From NCBI RefSeq assembly GCF_002994635.1, contig NZ_PVNL01000118.1, forward strand, positions 161,693-225,692: a stretch of DNA of 64,000 nucleotides, in the 5' to 3' direction. Positions 10,426 through 18,471 of the stretch are shown one piece after another (the first letter of the stretch is position 1; the number at the start of each line of letters is the position of its first letter). The position numbers and the translations under genes are program-made. The DNA comes from Enhygromyxa salina. GTDB lineage: Bacteria > Myxococcota_A > Polyangia > Nannocystales > Nannocystaceae. The notes under the pieces are model-generated. The model had not been told where the DNA came from, searched no databases, and was given only the letters and a program-made list of their open reading frames with translations.

Positions 10426-10671
10426 TCACTCCTGACCGACGCAATGACAGACCGCGGAGTTGGCCCGCTTCGGCTTGGCCTCCAGCATCTCTTGTTTGCA
10501 CTGCGCCGTGGCGGCGTGCTCGTCTTGCATCTGCGGGTAGCTGTAGACCTTTTGCCAGACCTCGACGCCGTCCTCGCTCCACGCGGCCGTGCACTCGAAG
10601 TCCCACTTGCGGTCGCAGCCCAAACTCACGAGCGAGCACAGTCCTAGAAGAGCGATTAAAACGCGCGGCAC
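10426..10671 (-). CDS. Small Cys-containing lipoprotein
   Basis: 81 residues from GTG 10671. The choice of start is dictated by a clear lipoprotein signal (VLIALLGLCSLVSLGC, Cys about 20). Longer versions run into the divergent WD40 gene. The mature part (DRKWDFECTAAWSEDGVEVWQ...) holds four further Cys, two of them in a terminal VCHCVGQE. No family recognised. The divergent arrangement with the WD40 gene leaves about 185 bases for promoters. Confidence 0.65.
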   Translation of the reverse strand: MPRVLIALLGLCSLVSLGCDRKWDFECTAAWSEDGVEVWQKVYSYPQMQDEHAATAQCKQEMLEAKPKRANSAVCHCVGQE

Positions 10672-10843
10672 GCCCCACTGTACCCGCCAGAGCCCGTTTG
10701 CGACCGCAAAAAAAGGCGGGCGGCGATGCGCGGTTCCGCGTGTATCATCTCGGCCGGCCGGCTGGACATGGCCAAACCCGACCCCCACCCCGAGGAAGCT
10801 CAGTTGAACAGAAGCAGGACAGCAACGACCCGCGCCCAACTCC

Positions 10844-10848
10844 GGAGG
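10844..10848 (+). promoter_or_regulatory. Shine-Dalgarno deciding the WD40 start
   Basis: GGAGG eight bases before GTG 10857. It supports this GTG over the longer in-frame openings upstream, which translate into non-homologous Arg/Pro-rich sequence. Confidence 0.7.
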
Positions 10849-10856
10849 GATCCATC

Positions 10857-11825
10857 GTGAAGCTGCGTCACACACTGGCCGGCCACGATGGCCAGGTCTT
10901 GTGCGCTCGGTTTGGACCGGAAGGTCGGCGCGCAGTGACAGGAGGGCGCGACAAGACCATCGCGGTCTGGTCGCTGCGCGGCGGCAAGCTCGAGCGCAGC
11001 CTCGAGGGCCATGAGCGCGCCGTCACCACGCTGGCGTTCACGGCCGCCAATGAGCTGGTCAGCGGCGACGCTGGCGGCGGACTGCGGGTGTGGTCGTGGC
11101 CACGCGGCAAGCTGCTGCTCGAGCTCGAAGAACACGTGGGCCCGGTGCTGACCCTGGGCAGCAACGCCGACGGCAGCCTGATCGCCTCGGGTGCGCGCGA
11201 CGAGACCATTTGCCTGTGGTCGCGCGAGACCGGCGAGCTGATCCATCGCTACGACGTGGGCCCGCGCGGCATGTCGTTCGTGTTCGCGGCGGATCAAGAG
11301 CACATCGTGTCGGGCCGCGGCGGGGACACACTCTGTTTTTGGTCGATCGAGACCGGCGAGCTCGCGTGGGAACAAGAGGCCGGGCCAGGTACGGTTGGCG
11401 CGCTCGAGCTCGACCGCGGCGGCGAGTGGGTCGTGTCTCGCGGGTGGCGGGGGCCGATCACGATCTGGTCGGCGTCGACCTGGGGCTATACGACGGTGCT
11501 GCCGATCGTGGAGAAGGGCCTCGGCGGGGCCGTGCTGCGGCCTGAGCACGAGCAGATCGTGTGTATCTACGAGGGTGGGATCGGGCTGTACGACGCCGAG
11601 ACCGGGCAGTTGCTCGACAGCTTCGAGGTGCCGAGCAAGGGGATGTTCGATCTCGACGTGTCGCCTGACGGGCAATACGCGATCACGGCCTCGGCCGACG
11701 AGCTCGGGCGGGTCTTCGAGTTTGAGGAGCTCGAGGAATTCGAAGAGCCCGAGGACGAAGTCGAGGACGACGAGGAAGAAGACGAGGAAGAAGAAGACGA
11801 GGAAGAAGACGACGACGACGACTGA
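10857..11825 (+). CDS. WD40-repeat protein with acidic tail
   Basis: 322 residues. It begins directly in the first WD40 blade (LRHTLAGHDGQVLCARFGPEGRRAVTGG..DKTIAVWS) and continues with repeats near LEGHERAVTTLAF..LRVWS, LEEHVGPVLTLGS..ETICLWS, MSFVFA..DTLCFWS, VGALEL..PITIWS, an atypical GIGLYD blade and LDVSPDGQYAITASADELGRVFEFEE, consistent with a seven-bladed propeller. There is no signal peptide, so it is cytosolic and probably a protein-interaction scaffold, as often found next to Ser/Thr-kinase networks in myxobacteria. The last 45 residues are almost pure Glu/Asp, an extreme low-complexity tail. Stops only 11 bases short of the converging permease gene. Confidence 0.85.
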   Translation: MKLRHTLAGHDGQVLCARFGPEGRRAVTGGRDKTIAVWSLRGGKLERSLEGHERAVTTLAFTAANELVSGDAGGGLRVWSWPRGKLLLELEEHVGPVLTLGSNADGSLIASGARDETICLWSRETGELIHRYDVGPRGMSFVFAADQEHIVSGRGGDTLCFWSIETGELAWEQEAGPGTVGALELDRGGEWVVSRGWRGPITIWSASTWGYTTVLPIVEKGLGGAVLRPEHEQIVCIYEGGIGLYDAETGQLLDSFEVPSKGMFDLDVSPDGQYAITASADELGRVFEFEELEEFEEPEDEVEDDEEEDEEEEDEEEDDDDD

Positions 11826-11836
11826 GATGTCGTCCC

Positions 11837-13789
11837 TCAGTGAGCGCAGCAGCTGCTCGGCGGCTTCGGCTGGTCGTGGTGGTCATGATCGTCGTGGTGG
11901 TCATGATCGTCGTGATCGTCGTGATGTTCGTGATCATGATCATCATGATCATGATCATGATCATGCCCCCCGAGCTCCCAGAGCCGCCCGAGGAAGCCCC
12001 GCGGACCCTGCCGGACCAGCGAGGCCACGAACAACACCCCCAGCACCGCCGCGCTGGCGACCGCCAGCGGCCCGTGCTCACCATGCACATGCGCCACGCC
12101 AGCGTCCGCGCCCGCGCTCGGCCACACCAGGTTCACGCCCCACCCCAACCCCAGCACCGCGATGATCATCGCGCCCGCGAACGCCAGCGCGACCTTGCGC
12201 CCGTGTAGCTGCTCGAGCACGCCAAAGGTCGTCGCGTTCGTCGCCGGTCCGGTCAGCAAGAACGCCAGCGCCGCCCCGGGCGACAGACCCTTGGCGATCA
12301 GCACGGCGACCAGCGGCGTGGCCCCGGTCGCGCACACGTAGACCGGCAGCCCGATCAGCCCAAACGCGACGACCTGCAGCATCGGCCCGAGCTTGGTGAA
12401 GAACGCTGCGTCGACGAACGGCTGGAGGAACGCCGCGACCAGCAGGCCAACGAGGATCCACGGTCCGGTGCTGTCGAGGATCCCCCCGTAGCCGGTGCGC
12501 AGGCCGTCGAGCAAGCGCTCGCGGATCGGCTTGGCTACCGCGGGCGCCAGATCCTGGTCGACCGCCGCGGCCTCGCTCGCTTGGGTCTCGCGCGCTCGGA
12601 GCTCGCGCCGCTCGACCCAGCCACCGACGGCAACCCCGATCACCAGCGCGAGCACGAACGCCACGCCGACCCGCAGCAGCGCCATGTCCATGCCCAGCAG
12701 CGGCACCGACAACAACACGGCGTCGAGCCCCAGCTCGGGCGTGGCGACCAAGAACGCGAGCGCCGCCGTGGCCGGCACGCGCCGGTCGACCAGTGAGCGA
12801 TAGACCGGCACCACCCCACACGAGCACAGCGGCAGCGGCAAGCCAAACACCACCCCGCGCAGCGCCTGCGTCGTCGCCCCGCCGCGGCGTAGCCACCGAG
12901 CCGGCGCCTCGCCCATCACGCTGCCGATCAACCCAGCCACGCCGTACGCGAGCAGCAGCGCTGGCGCGCTCTCGAGCAGCAGCTCCCAGAACGCCGCGAC
13001 GATCTCCGCCCCGTGGCCATCTCGCGTGGCCGGAACCACGACCACGACGAACACCAGCGCGAGCCCCAGCAGCCCGCCCACGCCCGGCCAGTAGCGATGC
13101 TCCGCCGCCCGCCGCGACCGCGTGCTGCCGATCCCATGGCTGACCACGTGCAGCAGCAACCCGCCCACGAACGCCGCGAACACGCCAGCGACCCGGCTGT
13201 CGTCGAGCACCGACGTGCTGCCCCCGAGCACGAACCCCAGCACCGTGGCCGTCGCGATCGTCACCAGCGCGATCACACCCGCGCGCTGCCCCGACTCGTC
13301 ACCGTCGTCGGGGCTGGTCAGCATCCACCACACCGCCAGGCCCTCGGGCACGCGATGCAGCACGACCGCCCACTCCATCGCGTGACTGCCCGCGTGGACG
13401 TGACCACCGACCACCAGCGCGAGCCCATCGGTGAACGCGTGCAACGCCATCCCGATCAGCGCAGCCCAGGCCGCCGCCCGGTGCGTCGACTTGCCCCCGA
13501 ACTTGCGCTCCGCGAGGTTGGGCAGCAGCACCCCGGCGACCACGGCCAGCAGCGCCGGCCAGCCCGCGAGCTCGACCCCGAGTGGAATGATCTCGAGCAG
13601 CGCGAGCCCGAGCACGGCCACGACGACCACCCCATCGAACAGCGAGTAGACCCGACCGTCGCGGCCGGCGAAGCGATAGATCAGCGGCCCGATGAACAGG
13701 GCCGCGATGCTGGCGATCAGCACGTACCCGCCGTTCTCGGCGATCTCGGAGATCCCGGAGATCCCGGCGAGCATGGGCAGGTCGAGCAT
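11837..13789 (-). CDS. ZIP metal transporter - ArsP/UPF0718-type permease fusion with His-rich tail
   Basis: 650 residues in the inner membrane. Residues 1-245 look like a ZIP-family transporter: the TM4 motif MALHAFTDGLAL and TM5 motif VVLHRVPEGLAVW carry the His, Asp and Glu that bind metal in ZIP proteins. Residues 265-590 are a two-half permease of the DUF318/UPF0718 (ArsP-like) family, with PLCSCGVVPVYRSL and ATPELGLDAV in the first half and CATGATPLVAVLI and LTGPATNATTFGVL in the second. The C-terminal 45 residues are mostly His and Asp, ending in SSCCAH, an apparent metal-binding tail encoded by a simple catgat repeat. The fusion implies coupled handling of a divalent metal or metalloid. 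Direction and substrate unknown. ATG 13789; ATG 13774 is also possible. Confidence 0.85.
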   Translation of the reverse strand: MLDLPMLAGISGISEIAENGGYVLIASIAALFIGPLIYRFAGRDGRVYSLFDGVVVVAVLGLALLEIIPLGVELAGWPALLAVVAGVLLPNLAERKFGGKSTHRAAAWAALIGMALHAFTDGLALVVGGHVHAGSHAMEWAVVLHRVPEGLAVWWMLTSPDDGDESGQRAGVIALVTIATATVLGFVLGGSTSVLDDSRVAGVFAAFVGGLLLHVVSHGIGSTRSRRAAEHRYWPGVGGLLGLALVFVVVVVPATRDGHGAEIVAAFWELLLESAPALLLAYGVAGLIGSVMGEAPARWLRRGGATTQALRGVVFGLPLPLCSCGVVPVYRSLVDRRVPATAALAFLVATPELGLDAVLLSVPLLGMDMALLRVGVAFVLALVIGVAVGGWVERRELRARETQASEAAAVDQDLAPAVAKPIRERLLDGLRTGYGGILDSTGPWILVGLLVAAFLQPFVDAAFFTKLGPMLQVVAFGLIGLPVYVCATGATPLVAVLIAKGLSPGAALAFLLTGPATNATTFGVLEQLHGRKVALAFAGAMIIAVLGLGWGVNLVWPSAGADAGVAHVHGEHGPLAVASAAVLGVLFVASLVRQGPRGFLGRLWELGGHDHDHDHDDHDHEHHDDHDDHDHHDDHDHHDQPKPPSSCCAH

Positions 13790-13888
13790 CGGCCGCGGAG
13801 CATAGCCGATCGCGTTTGCCCCCTACAGCGCGCCTGCGCAGCCAGATAACCTGTGGAAAGTCGCGCGCAGCCCGACGCGGGCAACGCG

Positions 13889-14296
13889 TCAACGCAGCAG
13901 CGCCACATACTCGAGGACCTCGAAGTCGCGCTCGAGCCTGGGCTCCCACACGCGGCTGCGCCGGCCGAGGCTGCGCGCCCGCACCCGCTCGCCCAGGCCG
14001 GGCGGCTCGCCATCCAGCGCGACCCAGCGCAGCTGCGTGTGCGGGGTCAGCCACGGCGCGGCGCTGTCATGGATAATCGACAGGCGCAGGTACACGTAGC
14101 CCCCGGTGTCGAGCCGCTCGACCACCTCGCCCTCGAGCACCGCTCGCTCCCGCAGGTCGATCCGCTCGACCACCACTCCGCCGGGCCCGCGCTCCCCAAC
14201 CGCCCCCGACTCACAGCCGCATGCTCCCAGCGCGAGGCCGAGCCAGCTGGCCAGGATCGCGAGAGTCGCTGGACGCGGGGGGCAGCGCACGCTCAT
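13889..14296 (-). CDS. Hypothetical lipoprotein
   Basis: 135 residues from ATG 14296, chosen because the signal (RPATLAILASWLGLALGACGC, lipobox LGAC) follows it. Mature domain is small and beta-rich (VVVERIDLRERAVLEGEVVERL, GYVYLRLSIIHDS, LRWVALDG), ending FEVLEYVALLR. No family recognised. Divergent from the CAP/SCP lipoprotein gene. Confidence 0.65.
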   Translation of the reverse strand: MSVRCPPRPATLAILASWLGLALGACGCESGAVGERGPGGVVVERIDLRERAVLEGEVVERLDTGGYVYLRLSIIHDSAAPWLTPHTQLRWVALDGEPPGLGERVRARSLGRRSRVWEPRLERDFEVLEYVALLR

Positions 14297-14444
14297 CCAA
14301 CACCCCTGGTCGGTGACAGTGTCACCCGCGCTGCGCCAGGCGTTCACAGGGGATCCCCCGCTCACGCTGCGCCGCGGCCCCGGGGACCCCGGCGTTTTTT
14401 ACTCGCGCGAGAAGCTGTTGGGCTCGGTACACGTCGAGCCATCC

Positions 14445-15191
14445 ATGCACGCACGCCCGAGCACCCAGCGTAAGTCGACCCCTGCCCTCATGGCGCTGGC
14501 GATCGTCCTCACCGCTGGGTGCGCGCAGCCACAGCAGTCGGCCCCCGCGCCCGTGCAGCCCGGACACTCACTCGAGAGCTCGGGCTTTGTCGCGTCTAGT
14601 CGCCACTCGCGTGAGGCGACTGGCAACCATCACGATCTCCGACGCGCGACCACGCCCGCCCGGCGCCACCGTGGGCACACCGATCCGCCAACCCCATCGC
14701 CAAGCCCCACCCCATCGCCGTCGCCAACCCCAGCACCAACCCCAGCCAGTGACCCGTTCGCCGACGGCTTCGTCGCCGCTCACAACCTTCACCGGGCCCG
14801 CGTCTCGCCGGCCGCAAACCCGCCGTTGCCCTCCGTTCGTTGGTCGAGGCAGCTCGCAGCCACCGCGCAGGCCTGGGCAGATCGCTGCGACTTCGAACAC
14901 AGCCAAAATTCGTACGGCGAGAACCTGAGCGCGCGCTCGCACATGGCCCAACCCGAACAGATCGTCGCCAGCTGGGCCGCCGAGAGCGAGCACTTCAACT
15001 ACGCCAGCAACCGCTGCGCCGCCGGGCAGGTGTGCGGGCACTACACCCAAGTCGTCTGGCGTGACTCGACCGAGATCGGCTGCGCCGTCGCGCGGTGCTC
15101 GAGCAACAGTCCGTTTGGCGGGGGCGAGTGGTTCATGGCCGTCTGCAACTACTCCCCTGCAGGCAACTACACAGGCGAGCGCCCCTACTGA
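14445..15191 (+). CDS. CAP/SCP/PR-1 superfamily lipoprotein
   Basis: 248 residues. The signal peptide (PALMALAIVLTAGC) gives a lipid anchor. A Pro/Ser/Thr linker (PSPSPTPSPSPTPAPTP) leads to a CAP domain from about residue 105: AAHNLHRARV, WSRQLAATAQAWADRCDFEHS, YGENLSA, GHYTQVVWRDSTEIGCAV and MAVCNYSPAGNYTGERPY are the classical CAP signature blocks. The two His and Glu/His of the CAP cavity are present (HNLHR, FEHS, HYTQ). Six Cys suggest disulfides. CAP proteins act outside the cell, with sterol or lipid binding or protease-like roles described in various members. The biochemical role here is unknown. No obvious operon partner. Confidence 0.9.
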   Translation: MHARPSTQRKSTPALMALAIVLTAGCAQPQQSAPAPVQPGHSLESSGFVASSRHSREATGNHHDLRRATTPARRHRGHTDPPTPSPSPTPSPSPTPAPTPASDPFADGFVAAHNLHRARVSPAANPPLPSVRWSRQLAATAQAWADRCDFEHSQNSYGENLSARSHMAQPEQIVASWAAESEHFNYASNRCAAGQVCGHYTQVVWRDSTEIGCAVARCSSNSPFGGGEWFMAVCNYSPAGNYTGERPY

Positions 15192-15263
15192 CTCCCACGG
15201 CACATCGCGGTCGATTTTGCGTGGGTCCGTGCGCGGACACCTAGTTGGTGCCAAGCTCTTGCG

Positions 15264-15638
15264 GTGCCGCCTCTCGTCCTCGCGCTGATCGACTCCGTGT
15301 TCGCGCTCGCGCTGCACCACGACGAGCGCGCCCGCCGGGCCAACCCAGACCGCGAGTCGGCGACGGTCCGGGCCAAGATCACCGGTCCAGAACAGAACAG
15401 TCCCGCACCCGGCGGCCTGCGGGTGCGCGTGACCGTGACCCCGAAGACCAAGCCAGCCAAGCGCGTCAGCTTCCACATCGATCTGGAAGAGGAGCGGCTG
15501 CTCGCCCACGAGCTGGCCCTGGCCGAGCTCCCCCTCGATCGCAGCGGCCTCGCGCGCTTGATCGGCGAGCTCGAGGCCTGGTGTTACGCTCAGATTCCGC
15601 TCGAGGCGGCGCCCAACGCCGGGGTCGCGGAGCAGTAG
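15264..15638 (+). CDS. Hypothetical protein
   Basis: 124 residues from GTG 15264. A short hydrophobic N-terminus (LVLALIDSVFALAL) is followed by a soluble acidic/basic domain (GLRVRVTVTPKTKPAKRVSFHIDLEEERLLAHELALAEL...). No motif recognised. Its frame is open for the full stretch between the CAP gene and the converging DUF962 gene, and the third-position GC bias matches real genes. Could be a small cytosolic protein if the N-terminus is not a membrane anchor. Confidence 0.5.
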   Translation: MPPLVLALIDSVFALALHHDERARRANPDRESATVRAKITGPEQNSPAPGGLRVRVTVTPKTKPAKRVSFHIDLEEERLLAHELALAELPLDRSGLARLIGELEAWCYAQIPLEAAPNAGVAEQ

Positions 15639-15645
15639 CCGCGGG

Positions 15646-16101
15646 TCAGTACCCAATGCCGACGCGGCGGTACAGGGCCGCCAGCAGCCACATGGGACCG
15701 ATCATCAAGAACTGCAGATCCTCGAAGAACGACGGCTTTTGGCCTTCGATCTTGTGACCGATGAACTGGAAGATCCACGCGATCACGAAGATCCCCAGCG
15801 AGCTGGCCCACAGCGGGATCGGCAGCCCCGCCAAGCCCTGAACCAGCACCAACATCACCCCGCTGACCGCGGCCATGCCGATCGCCAGCGGGATCGAGAT
15901 CAGCGCGTAGTATCCGACCGCCCCGATCGCCAGCAGCGTGCCCCAGTGCAGCCACGGGGACTCGAAAGGCGTCGGCACAGCGGCGAGCAGGCCAAAGATG
16001 CTCAGCACGATCGCGGGGATGCAGACCCAGTGGATCGTCTTGTTGGTCGGGTTCTGATGACTCTGTCCGTAGGCGTCGAGCCACTCTTGTGCAGTTCGCA
16101 T
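15646..16101 (-). CDS. DUF962/Mpo1-like membrane protein
   Basis: 151 residues, four hydrophobic helices. Diagnostic motifs of the DUF962/Mpo1 family: QSHQNPTNKTIHWVCIP at the N-terminus and FIGHKIEGQKPSFFEDLQFLMIGPMWLLAALYRR at the C-terminus, including the His residues that bind Fe(II) in yeast Mpo1, a 2-hydroxy fatty acid dioxygenase of phytosphingosine breakdown. Enzymatic activity here is inferred from the family. It lies 15 bases after the tetR gene on the same strand, so the TetR regulator probably controls it together with itself. A role in hydroxy-fatty-acid or sphingolipid turnover would suit a myxobacterium. Confidence 0.88.
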   Translation of the reverse strand: MRTAQEWLDAYGQSHQNPTNKTIHWVCIPAIVLSIFGLLAAVPTPFESPWLHWGTLLAIGAVGYYALISIPLAIGMAAVSGVMLVLVQGLAGLPIPLWASSLGIFVIAWIFQFIGHKIEGQKPSFFEDLQFLMIGPMWLLAALYRRVGIGY

Positions 16102-16116
16102 GATCGTTCGTCTCCT

Positions 16117-16812
16117 TCAGTCAGACAGCCCGGCGTCTTCGGCGGGCAACAAGAACGTGGTGAGCATGTGCTCGAGGTCGGCGCCGACCCGATCGGGGTT
16201 CGTCTCGCCCGGCCACAGATCGCCCCAGATCACCGTCTCGCGCAGAAACCCGGCGGCCATCAAGAACGCCGAGCGGACCAGCAGCTGCGCGTTGCCGGGG
16301 CGAAAATCCGCGCGCTTGCTCAGCCACACCGCGGTCACGCGCTGCATCAGCGCCGCGTTCAGCTCACGGGCATGAGCCGCAAACGCGGCGCTGCGCCGGG
16401 CCTCGACGATGATCGCCCGGATCGCCCCTCGCCGCGCGCGGTGCATCTCCACCATCTCGCGGGCGTTGATCCCAAGCAGCTCGCGCAGCTCGAGATCGAC
16501 GAAGCGCTCGCGCGCGAACGCCTGATCGATCTGCGCCACGATCCCCGCGTACACGCGCGCGCGCAGGTGCTCGAGCAGCGCGTCCTTGTTGCCCACGCGA
16601 TCGTAGAAGGTACCCACCGCGACGCCGGCCTGCTTGCAGACCTCGCTCACGGTGATCTCCTCGAAGGTCTTGGTCTCGAGCAGCTCGTCGAGCGCCTCGA
16701 TGATGCGCTCGAGGCTGCGCTGGCTGCGAAGCTGACGCGCAGGACGAAGCTTGCCGGTCCGCCGCAGCGTCTCGGTCTCGACTCCGATCTGGGGTTTGCT
16801 CGCGCTCGCCAT
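16117..16812 (-). CDS. TetR-family transcriptional regulator
   Basis: 231 residues from ATG 16812 (the frame runs further upstream without homology). TetR N-terminal DNA-binding domain: RIIEALDELLETKTFEEITVSEVCKQAGVAVGTFYDRVGNKDALLEHL, with the helix-turn-helix at VSEVCKQAGVAVGTFYDRV. The C-terminal helical part is the ligand/dimer domain. Cotranscribed with a DUF962/Mpo1 gene. A perfect 7-bp inverted repeat directly upstream of the start is a plausible autoregulatory operator. Fatty-acid-type ligands are common for TetR regulators of such genes, but this is inference. Confidence 0.92.
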   Translation of the reverse strand: MASASKPQIGVETETLRRTGKLRPARQLRSQRSLERIIEALDELLETKTFEEITVSEVCKQAGVAVGTFYDRVGNKDALLEHLRARVYAGIVAQIDQAFARERFVDLELRELLGINAREMVEMHRARRGAIRAIIVEARRSAAFAAHARELNAALMQRVTAVWLSKRADFRPGNAQLLVRSAFLMAAGFLRETVIWGDLWPGETNPDRVGADLEHMLTTFLLPAEDAGLSD

Positions 16813-16813
16813 G

Positions 16814-16839
16814 AACCGAACCTGAACTCGGATTCGGTT
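16814..16839. promoter_or_regulatory. Candidate TetR operator
   Basis: Inverted repeat AACCGAA (16814-16820) and TTCGGTT (16833-16839) with a 12-base spacer, starting one base upstream of the tetR ATG. Location and symmetry fit autorepression. No binding data. Confidence 0.5.
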
Positions 16840-16983
16840 TATAGAGACACCGTCACCCGGCGTCAAGACCATTCATCGAGACCTGCATATATGCAGAAAG
16901 CTGCATGAACATCTCACCCAAGGCCCCAAAATTCCGCAATTCCGAGATTGGACGGATGCGGGTCAGCATGTAGCGTCTGCGCC

Positions 16984-18216
16984 GTGCTGCTCCACCAACT
17001 CGAGGGAAAAAAAGTCGGGATCTGCGTCTCTGGCGGGCTCGACAGCAAGACCGTGGCGACCCGGCTCAAGCAGGCCGGCGTCGAGTGCATCAGCTTCGTC
17101 GCTGACCTCGCGCAGCCCGACGAGAGCGACATTGAACACGTGCGCGAGAAGATGCGCCCGACCGGTGTCGAGACCGTGATCGTCGACCTCAAGCAGGACA
17201 TGGCGCGCGCGTGCTTCCGCATGATCCGAACCCAGGCGATGTACGACGGCGGGTACTGGAACACGACCGGCATCGCCCGCGCGGTCACGGTTCACGGACT
17301 GCTCGGCCCGATGCGCGACCGCGGCTGCACCGTGCTCGCCCACGGCGCGACCGGCCGCGGCAACGATCAGCTCCGCTTCGAGCGCTACACCAACGTGCTC
17401 GCCCCGACCATGAAGGTCTACGCGCCATGGCGCGACCCGGGTCTGCTCGAGCAATTTCCCGGGCGCAAGCAGATGATCGAATTCCTGTCCACGCAGGGGA
17501 TCGAGGTCGACCTCGGCCCGCGCAAGCGCTACTCGACCGACGCCAACCTGGCCGGCCTCTCGCACGAAGCCGAGGATCTCGAGGATCTCGAGACCCCCAT
17601 GAGCATCGTCGAGCCGATGATGTGCGTGTGGCCCGAGGCCGCCCCCGACAAGGTCGAGACCGTCTCGCTGCGGTTCCAGAAGGGCGACTGCGTGGCGATC
17701 AACGGCGAGTCGCTCGACCCGCTGCAATGCATGTACAAGGCCAACGAGATCGGCGGTCGCAACGGCATCGGCATGCGCAACGCCCTCGAGAACCGGATCA
17801 TCGGCACCAAGAGCCGCGGTGTGTACGAGGCGCCCGGCCTCGAGCTGCTCGGGACTGGCCTGCGCTCGGTCTACCAGGCCGTCATGGATCGCCGCTCGAC
17901 CCAGCTGTTCCACACCATGTCGCAGAACTATGCCCAGCAGATCTACGACGGGCGGCTCTATGATCCGCAGGCTCGGGCGATCCTGGCCGCCGTCGACGTG
18001 CTCGCCGAGTACGCCAGCGCGACCGTCGAGCTGGGGCTCTATAAGGGTAATGTGTTCTTTCGGGCGCTGCGCGACTGTCCGCACTCGCTGTACAACCCGG
18101 CGGATGCGTCGATGGAGGCGAGTGATGGGTTGAACCCGGTTAGCTCGCAGGGGTTTGTCGAGGTTCAGCGGGTCGAGGCGATTGCGCTCGCGAACGCTGG
18201 GCAGATCATCGACTAG
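16984..18216 (+). CDS. argG: Argininosuccinate synthase
   Basis: 410 residues from GTG 16984. A TTG twelve codons upstream is an alternative but precedes the first conserved strand by too much. ATP-pyrophosphatase loop VGICVSGGLDSKTV, then FVADLAQPDESD, GYWNTTGIARAVT, HGATGRGNDQLRFERY, YAPWRD, KRYSTDANLAGLSHEAEDLE and GGRNGIGMRNALENRIIGTKSRGVYEAPG, all ArgG landmarks of the E. coli-type (long) family. Condenses citrulline and aspartate with ATP to argininosuccinate in arginine biosynthesis. Stands alone, with no other arg gene in the window. It is divergent from tetR. Confidence 0.93.
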   Translation: MLLHQLEGKKVGICVSGGLDSKTVATRLKQAGVECISFVADLAQPDESDIEHVREKMRPTGVETVIVDLKQDMARACFRMIRTQAMYDGGYWNTTGIARAVTVHGLLGPMRDRGCTVLAHGATGRGNDQLRFERYTNVLAPTMKVYAPWRDPGLLEQFPGRKQMIEFLSTQGIEVDLGPRKRYSTDANLAGLSHEAEDLEDLETPMSIVEPMMCVWPEAAPDKVETVSLRFQKGDCVAINGESLDPLQCMYKANEIGGRNGIGMRNALENRIIGTKSRGVYEAPGLELLGTGLRSVYQAVMDRRSTQLFHTMSQNYAQQIYDGRLYDPQARAILAAVDVLAEYASATVELGLYKGNVFFRALRDCPHSLYNPADASMEASDGLNPVSSQGFVEVQRVEAIALANAGQIID

Positions 18217-18223
18217 GAACACC

Positions 18224-18464
18224 GATCCGTTCGAAGTCGCGCCGTCAGATGCGTCGTTGCGCGCCGGCCACGATCTACGTGGCCAACTCGGCCTTGCGCT
18301 GACAGTCCGGCGACTGCAGCCGCTGCGCGTCTAGTCGCTTCGCTCCTCGGGGCCGCTGTACGCCTCACGTATGCGGCCCCCTGGAACGCGGCCGGCAACG
18401 CGTGCAACCGGCAACGAACCTTGCACCGACGCTGTCGTTGCTGTAGCGTTTTCACGAACGGATC
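18224..18464. repeat. 10-bp inverted repeat flanking a 241-bp non-coding segment
   Basis: gatccgttcg (18224-18233) and its exact complement cgaacggatc (18455-18464). The right arm sits seven bases before the start of an AT-rich orphan gene. The enclosed 220 bases hold no convincing gene, but contain further GC-rich partial symmetries (gttgcgcgccggcc against ggccggcaac). Possibly the scar of a small mobile element. No transposase is present. Confidence 0.5.
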
Positions 18465-18471
18465 TTTGCTC

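Noticed and set aside
14380..14400. ccggggaccccgg followed by six T as a terminator
   Set aside because: Stem is only four pairs with a workable loop, and it lies upstream of the CAP gene start with no gene end before it on the plus strand.
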